Shown piece by piece: positions 59,162 through 63,137 of a stretch of DNA of 63,137 nucleotides. A program made the translations under genes and the position numbers. Source of the stretch: Deltaproteobacteria bacterium (GTDB lineage Bacteria; Desulfobacterota; Desulfobulbia; Desulfobulbales; Desulfurivibrionaceae); assembly GCA_013349285.1 (NCBI GenBank), contig DUZU01000014.1:1-63137 (forward strand), read 5' to 3'. Under the pieces are notes generated by a model. The model saw only the letters and a program-made list of their open reading frames with translations. It searched no databases and was not told the DNA's origin. Each line of letters opens with the position of its first letter. Positions within the stretch are counted from its first letter, which is position 1.

Positions 59162-59530
59162 AATGCACTCTTAAAATAAACCAGAGGTTACGGCAACATT
59201 GCCCTGGCCTGAAAAACACCGAGGGGAAGGGATGCCGGAAAGGTGTGGATGTTAAAAAAAAATAGAGATGGAGGCAACCTTTTTCTCGTTTAACAGGCGG
59301 CAAGGCCTGACCGGCGACAACGACTTATCTTAATTTTTTCTAATTACCACTGACTTTCAGGCTTTCAGCCGGTAAAAAATTAACTGAAATATAAGGCTTG
59401 ATTGGCACTGTTTTTTGTGGGAGCGAATTTATTCGCGAAAAAAATTAGTTGAGTGCTGCCCGCTTGTATGGCGGCGGAAGCCGCGCCCCGGGGTTTTCCT
59501 CAATCCGGCAAGAACTAGACGGTAAGCAGG
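59162..59530. other. Intergenic region with REP-like palindromes
   Basis: The 369 bp between trpS and metW (both leftward) hold no gene. They contain a REP-like palindrome and a weaker second one. The short frame at 59112-59303 is not credible. Confidence 0.55.
59416..59439. repeat. REP-like palindrome
   Basis: TGTGGGAGCGAATTTATTCG followed by CGAA matches the inverted element at 40877-40901 almost base for base. A second GC-rich palindrome (GGCGGCGGAAGCCGC) follows at about 59470-59489. Confidence 0.75.
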
Positions 59531-60157
59531 TTATTTTTTCCCGATCAGAAAAATGCCGTAGGTGGCGCGCAGGTTGGGCAAAAACTTAACCACATCCCCT
59601 TGCCGATCGGTCTGGGAGCTGTTGATTGCCGCCTCCCTGCAGACGACAAAGCCGAACTCCCGGATAAACTTCCGGAAATCCTTCATGGTGATCACCCGGA
59701 TATTGGGGGTGTCGTGCCACTCATAGGGCAGTTCCTTGGTCTGCGGGGCATACCCGGTAAACAGCAGGTGCAGCCTGCTCCGCCAGTGGCTGAAGTTAGG
59801 GAAGCTGACCACCACCTTGTTGCCGATCCGCAGCAGTTCATGGATCAACTTGGCCGGGGTATAGACCTGCTGCAGGGTCTGACTTAAGATCACGTAATCA
59901 AAGGCGTTGTCCGGGTAATCCTCCACCTCTTCGTTGATATCGCCCTGCAGCACCGAAAGACCATGGCTGATACAATGGGAAACATTATCTTCCTTATGCT
60001 CGATGCCGATGCCGATAACCCCCTTAGTCTGCTGGAGATAGGCAAGCAACTCCCCCTTGCCGCAGCCGAGATCGAGAACCTTGGCCCCCGGTTCGATCCA
60101 GGAAGCGATCAGCCTGAGATCAAAACGGATATTATTTTCCGATGTTAACTGAGACAC
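59531..60157 (-). CDS. metW: Methionine biosynthesis protein MetW
   Basis: The 208-residue methyltransferase-fold protein has VLDLGCGKGELLAYL and the MetW-typical GIGIEHKEDNVSHCISHGLSVLQGDINE and FSHWRSRLHLLFTGYAP. MetW works with MetX to acylate homoserine in many proteobacteria. Its GTG start lies within the last 26 bp of metX, so the two are coupled. Confidence 0.94.
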   Translation of the reverse strand: MSQLTSENNIRFDLRLIASWIEPGAKVLDLGCGKGELLAYLQQTKGVIGIGIEHKEDNVSHCISHGLSVLQGDINEEVEDYPDNAFDYVILSQTLQQVYTPAKLIHELLRIGNKVVVSFPNFSHWRSRLHLLFTGYAPQTKELPYEWHDTPNIRVITMKDFRKFIREFGFVVCREAAINSSQTDRQGDVVKFLPNLRATYGIFLIGKK

Positions 60158-61304
60158 GCTGCAAAAAACCTCGCACTAAGGTGGTTACCCGTTCATTGGG
60201 GATAAGAAAGGCGTCATGGCCGCAGTCCGCCTCAATCTCGCAAAAACTAACATCCAGCCCGTTCTTCTTCATGGCCTTGACCATCTCTTTGGACTGGTAG
60301 GTGGGGTACAACCAGTCCGAGGTATAGGAGACCACCAGATAACTGGCCTTGGCCCCGGCAAAGGCCTCGATCAACGAGCCCTGGCCGTACCGCGCCCTGA
60401 GGTCAAAATAGTCGGCAGCCTTAGTGATATAGAGAAACGAATTGGCGTCGAACCGATCGACAAACTTGCTGCCCTGGTAGCGCAGATAACTCTCCACCTG
60501 AAAATCGGCATCAAAGTTAAAGGAAAAATCACTCTTGTCCTGCAGACGACGGCCGAACTTGCGACGCAGGGCCTCATCGGAAAGATACGTCACATGGCCG
60601 ATCATCCGGGCGACCGCCAGCCCGGTGCGGGGCAAATCCCCTTCATAATAATTACCCCGCCGCCAGTTGGGGTCCGCCATAATCGCCTGCCTGGCGATCT
60701 CGTTAAAAGAGATGGCCAGGGCGGAATGACGGGGGGTGGTGGCCAGGGGAATTGCCGAGGCGACCATCTCCGGGTAGCGCAGACTCCATTCCAGCACCTG
60801 CATGCCGCCGATGGAGCCGCCGATCACCGACACCAGACGGCTGATGCCCATAAAATCGAGCAGTGCCTTCTGGGCGTCGACCATATCGCCGATGGTGACC
60901 ATGGGAAAATCCAGGCCATAGGGCTTGCCGGTCTTGGGATTGGCGGCCGACGGGCCGGTGGTGCCCATGCAGCTGCCGAGGATATTGGAACAGATCACGA
61001 AATATTTATTGGTGTCGATCCCCTTGCCCGGCCCCACCATGACATCCCACCAACCGGGCTTGGCCTCACCCTCGCGGTAATATCCGGCCGCATGGCTGTC
61101 GCCGGAAAGGGCATGCAGCACTAAAATCACATTATCCTTGGCCGGCGCCAGGGTCCCATAGGTTTCATAGGCAATGGTCACCGGACCGAGCACGGCTCCG
61201 CTTTCAAGCTGCATCAGGCCGGGCGGCTCGGCAAAGGTAAAATATTTTTTCTCGACAAGGCCAACGGAAAGACCGCACTGGGCCTGCTTAGTATCCTTAA
61301 CCAT
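60132..61304 (-). CDS. metX: Homoserine O-acetyltransferase
   Basis: The 390-residue alpha/beta-hydrolase has the nucleophile S164 in VIGGSIGGMQ, the Asp in YTSDWLYPT and the His in DCGHDAFLI. It activates homoserine for methionine synthesis; whether acetyl- or succinyl-CoA is used cannot be told from the sequence alone. It starts 2 bp after the metY stop. Confidence 0.95.
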   Translation of the reverse strand: MVKDTKQAQCGLSVGLVEKKYFTFAEPPGLMQLESGAVLGPVTIAYETYGTLAPAKDNVILVLHALSGDSHAAGYYREGEAKPGWWDVMVGPGKGIDTNKYFVICSNILGSCMGTTGPSAANPKTGKPYGLDFPMVTIGDMVDAQKALLDFMGISRLVSVIGGSIGGMQVLEWSLRYPEMVASAIPLATTPRHSALAISFNEIARQAIMADPNWRRGNYYEGDLPRTGLAVARMIGHVTYLSDEALRRKFGRRLQDKSDFSFNFDADFQVESYLRYQGSKFVDRFDANSFLYITKAADYFDLRARYGQGSLIEAFAGAKASYLVVSYTSDWLYPTYQSKEMVKAMKKNGLDVSFCEIEADCGHDAFLIPNERVTTLVRGFLQRVSVNIGK

Positions 61305-61306
61305 AT

Positions 61307-62569
61307 TTAGTCTTGCAGATTATCCAGGGCCTGGGCCAGGTCGGCCGTGATATCCTCCACCGCCTCGATGCCGACCGACAGGCGAACCAGATCGGAGGTG
61401 ATCAACAGATCCTCGCGGGTAGCCGCGGGGAAAGACAGATACTGGGACGAAGCCGGATGAATAACCAGACTCTTGCAATCCCCCAGGTTGGCCAGATGAT
61501 AAACGAGCTTGAGGCTGTTGATAAACCGGAAACACTCGGCCTGATCCTTGAGGCCGAAGGCCAGCACCCCGCCATAGCCCTTGCCGCCGAACTGACGGTT
61601 GGCCAGCTCATGGTTGGGATGGCCGGCAAGGCCGGGGTATCTCACCCACTGCACCTCGGGCCTTTCATACAAAAAGGTGGCCACCTTCTGGGTATTGGCC
61701 ATATGCCGCTCCATGCGCAAGGCCAGGGTGTCAAGGCCGATCATGGTCAAAAAGGCATGCTGGGGCGCCATGGTGGTGCCGAAGTTGATATGATGCTCCC
61801 GCCAAACCTTATCCAGATATGCCAGGGGGCCTTTACGATCGACAAAAGGCTTGAAATCGGCAAACCGGCCGCTCTGCCAGTCGAAATTACCGCCATCGAT
61901 AACCACCCCGCCGGTGGCGGCGCCGTGGCCGCTCAGATACTTGGTGGTGGAATGGATAACCACATCGGCCCCCAGCGTCAAAGGCCGGCAGAGATAGGGA
62001 GTGGCCAGGGTGTTGTCCACCAGAAGCGGCAGCCCGTGGTCGTGGGCCAGCTTGGCCGTTGCCGCCAGATCCGGCACATCCATCTTGGGGTTGCCGATGG
62101 TTTCCAGATAGATAAAACGGGTTTTATCATTAATGGCATTACGGATTGCATCAAGATCGGTGGATTCCACAAACCGGGCCTTGATATCATATTTTTTAAA
62201 AACATTGGCAAAGAGCAGGTAGGTGGACATGAAAAGCGAATTACCGCAGACAAATTCATCCCCGGCCCGCAGCAGAGCCATGCAGGCATTGGTAATAGCC
62301 GCCATGCCAGAAGACATGGACACCGCGCCGCGCCCTTCCTCCAGCGCATTCAATTTTTCCTCAAGCACCCGGTTGGTGGGATTGGTCAAGCGCATATAGA
62401 TATGATCTTTATTCTTGCCGCCAAAGGTATCGCTTAAATTTTCAGCGGTGGGATGGCGATGGGAGGCGCTTTGACAGATTGGCGGATGGGTGGCCCCCTC
62501 CCAATCATCCGGCCTCTGACCGGCATGGATCACCTTGGTTGCAAAACGATAATCATCAGAATTATGCAT
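61307..62569 (-). CDS. metY: O-acetylhomoserine sulfhydrylase
   Basis: The 420-residue PLP enzyme of the Cys/Met-metabolism family has the PLP lysine in HSTTKYLSGHG, SSGMAAI and the phosphate contacts near IYMRLTNPTN. It joins sulfide to acyl-homoserine to give homocysteine. I start at the ATG with GGAGGAAA upstream (MHNSDDYRFATKVIHAG); a longer GTG frame adds 40 unlikely residues. metY-metX-metW forms one operon. Confidence 0.93.
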   Translation of the reverse strand: MHNSDDYRFATKVIHAGQRPDDWEGATHPPICQSASHRHPTAENLSDTFGGKNKDHIYMRLTNPTNRVLEEKLNALEEGRGAVSMSSGMAAITNACMALLRAGDEFVCGNSLFMSTYLLFANVFKKYDIKARFVESTDLDAIRNAINDKTRFIYLETIGNPKMDVPDLAATAKLAHDHGLPLLVDNTLATPYLCRPLTLGADVVIHSTTKYLSGHGAATGGVVIDGGNFDWQSGRFADFKPFVDRKGPLAYLDKVWREHHINFGTTMAPQHAFLTMIGLDTLALRMERHMANTQKVATFLYERPEVQWVRYPGLAGHPNHELANRQFGGKGYGGVLAFGLKDQAECFRFINSLKLVYHLANLGDCKSLVIHPASSQYLSFPAATREDLLITSDLVRLSVGIEAVEDITADLAQALDNLQD

Positions 62570-62693
62570 AAATATTTCCTCCAGTTCCGCCCACCTAAAA
62601 ATTACCGACCAAGCAAGCTTATAAGATATTCTATCCCGCCAATAAAGTCCCGGGCAACTCCAACTCACCCAAGCTCCAGAAAGATCCACGGAA

Positions 62694-62710
62694 ACAATGT
62701 ACTACAATGT
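62694..62710. promoter_or_regulatory. Direct repeat upstream of the met operon
   Basis: ACAATGT occurs twice, separated by ACT. It lies in the likely promoter zone of metY, so it may be an operator. No regulator is identified. Confidence 0.3.
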
Positions 62711-62941
62711 GACACCTAATTGCCAAGCTTTCGAAAAAAGCCATCACCCGTCATGCCCAAACTATCTACAATTCATCACCGCTTATGCCAACATATTTTT
62801 GTCATGACCCGAACCATGCGCGCCGCATATCAGTTATATCATATATATGACCGCAAGGGCTTTAAGCACAAGAGAGAAATTTATAAACCAGCTAAAAATC
62901 GAGGTCTAACCCCAAACAACCAATAAGCAAAAATAAAATGT

Positions 62942-62971
62942 AAAAAAGGGGCAAGGATTGCTCCCTGCCCC
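62942..62971 (-). terminator. Terminator of dnaK
   Basis: On the minus strand GGGGCAGGGA pairs with TCCTTGCCCC (one mismatch) around a GCAA loop and is followed by six U. It lies 65 bp past the dnaK stop. Confidence 0.88.
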
Positions 62972-63035
62972 TCAGATAACCGCGATGAAACACCGGCCCC
63001 AGACTCAACTCAAATCCGGCGGCCAAGACGAGATC

Positions 63036-63137
63036 TTACTTCACCTCTTCAAAATCGGCATCAACCACATCATCGTCATCCTTTTTGCCGCCCTCTGCAC
63101 CGCCGGCCGCCTCACCCTGCTTGGCCTGGGCCTGGGA
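63036..63137 (-). CDS. dnaK: Chaperone DnaK, C-terminal end (partial)
   Basis: The frame from the right edge encodes a Gly/Ala/Gln-rich tail followed by KKDDDDVVDADFEEVK and a TAA stop. This is the conserved C-terminus of DnaK. The rest of the gene lies outside the window. Confidence 0.93.
   Translation of the reverse strand, partial: SQAQAKQGEAAGGAEGGKKDDDDVVDADFEEVK

Larger units (their letters stand above)
62570..63035. other. Intergenic region upstream of metY and downstream of dnaK
   Basis: The 466 bp hold the dnaK terminator at the right and the metY leader at the left. A 7-bp direct repeat lies about 125 bp before metY. The frame at 62720-62926 does not look coding. I found no SAM riboswitch. 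Confidence 0.5.

Noticed and set aside
62570-62720. SAM riboswitch before metY
   Set aside because: Neither SAM-I nor SAM-II conserved cores could be found on the minus strand.
62720-62926. 68-codon plus-strand frame upstream of dnaK's end
   Set aside because: It lies in a leader region with atypical composition and no ribosome site.

Overview
The window looks like a chromosomal stretch from a Gram-negative, anaerobe-type bacterium, most likely of the Desulfobacterota (former Deltaproteobacteria). This rests on gene content: several large hybrid histidine kinases, HDOD, PilZ and FapA/DUF342 proteins, a metY-metX-metW operon, LptF/LptG, a BcrA-like activase, a RACo/DUF4445-type ASKHA protein and C_GCAxxG_C_C and flotillin genes. 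Base composition looks moderately GC-rich, with an AT-rich patch at about 37.7-40.1 kb. No taxonomic search was possible.

Layout. 0-3.1 kb: leftward cassette of a soluble PAS histidine kinase, a haem-motif sensor ending in HAMP, and a TPR-OmpA protein, closed by a strong terminator. 3.5-7.4 kb: an unrecognised HIT/GalT-like protein, then trpB-trpA. 7.5-10 kb: a PAS-LuxR regulator with a dead receiver and an HDOD protein. 10.2-15.7 kb: two overlapping glgC paralogues (one apparently inactive), a DHH phosphoesterase and a RACo-like ASKHA protein. 15.7-20.3 kb: crcB, lptF-lptG, then an activase cassette with a 59-residue Cys protein. 20.5-25.5 kb: hybrid kinase, radical SAM protein and rnc. 25.7-31.6 kb: tRNA-Cys, an unusual CheZ with a PilZ gene, isochorismatase, asnS, a methyltransferase and csp. 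31.7-35.1 kb: dus, fapA and a 46-residue protein. 35.1-40.1 kb: accessory region with small repeats, flotillin-NfeD, a secreted protein of unknown function and a Fic gene lying between two 168-bp direct repeats. 40.1-46.7 kb: C_GCAxxG_C_C protein, clpB, a B-box/TPR membrane protein and a rhomboid. 46.8-58.2 kb: hybrid kinase, serA-like gene, diguanylate cyclase, dinB, DUF2914 protein, a two-domain rhodanese interrupted by one in-frame TGA, and another hybrid kinase. 58.2-63.1 kb: trpS, metW-metX-metY and the 3' end of dnaK.

The best discovery is at 54611-55363. A secreted double-rhodanese protein is read through a single TGA with no frame change, and a SECIS-like hairpin sits at the right distance downstream. 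This is strong sequence evidence for a selenocysteine-containing rhodanese, and it lies directly upstream of a membrane hybrid kinase whose receiver lacks its phospho-acceptor. Other points worth attention are the catalytically degenerate GlgC paralogue paired with an intact one (a GlgD-like arrangement), the duplicated gene 3' end flanking the Fic gene, the CheZ protein with a large central insertion, the activase cassette, and REP-like palindromes at two loci.
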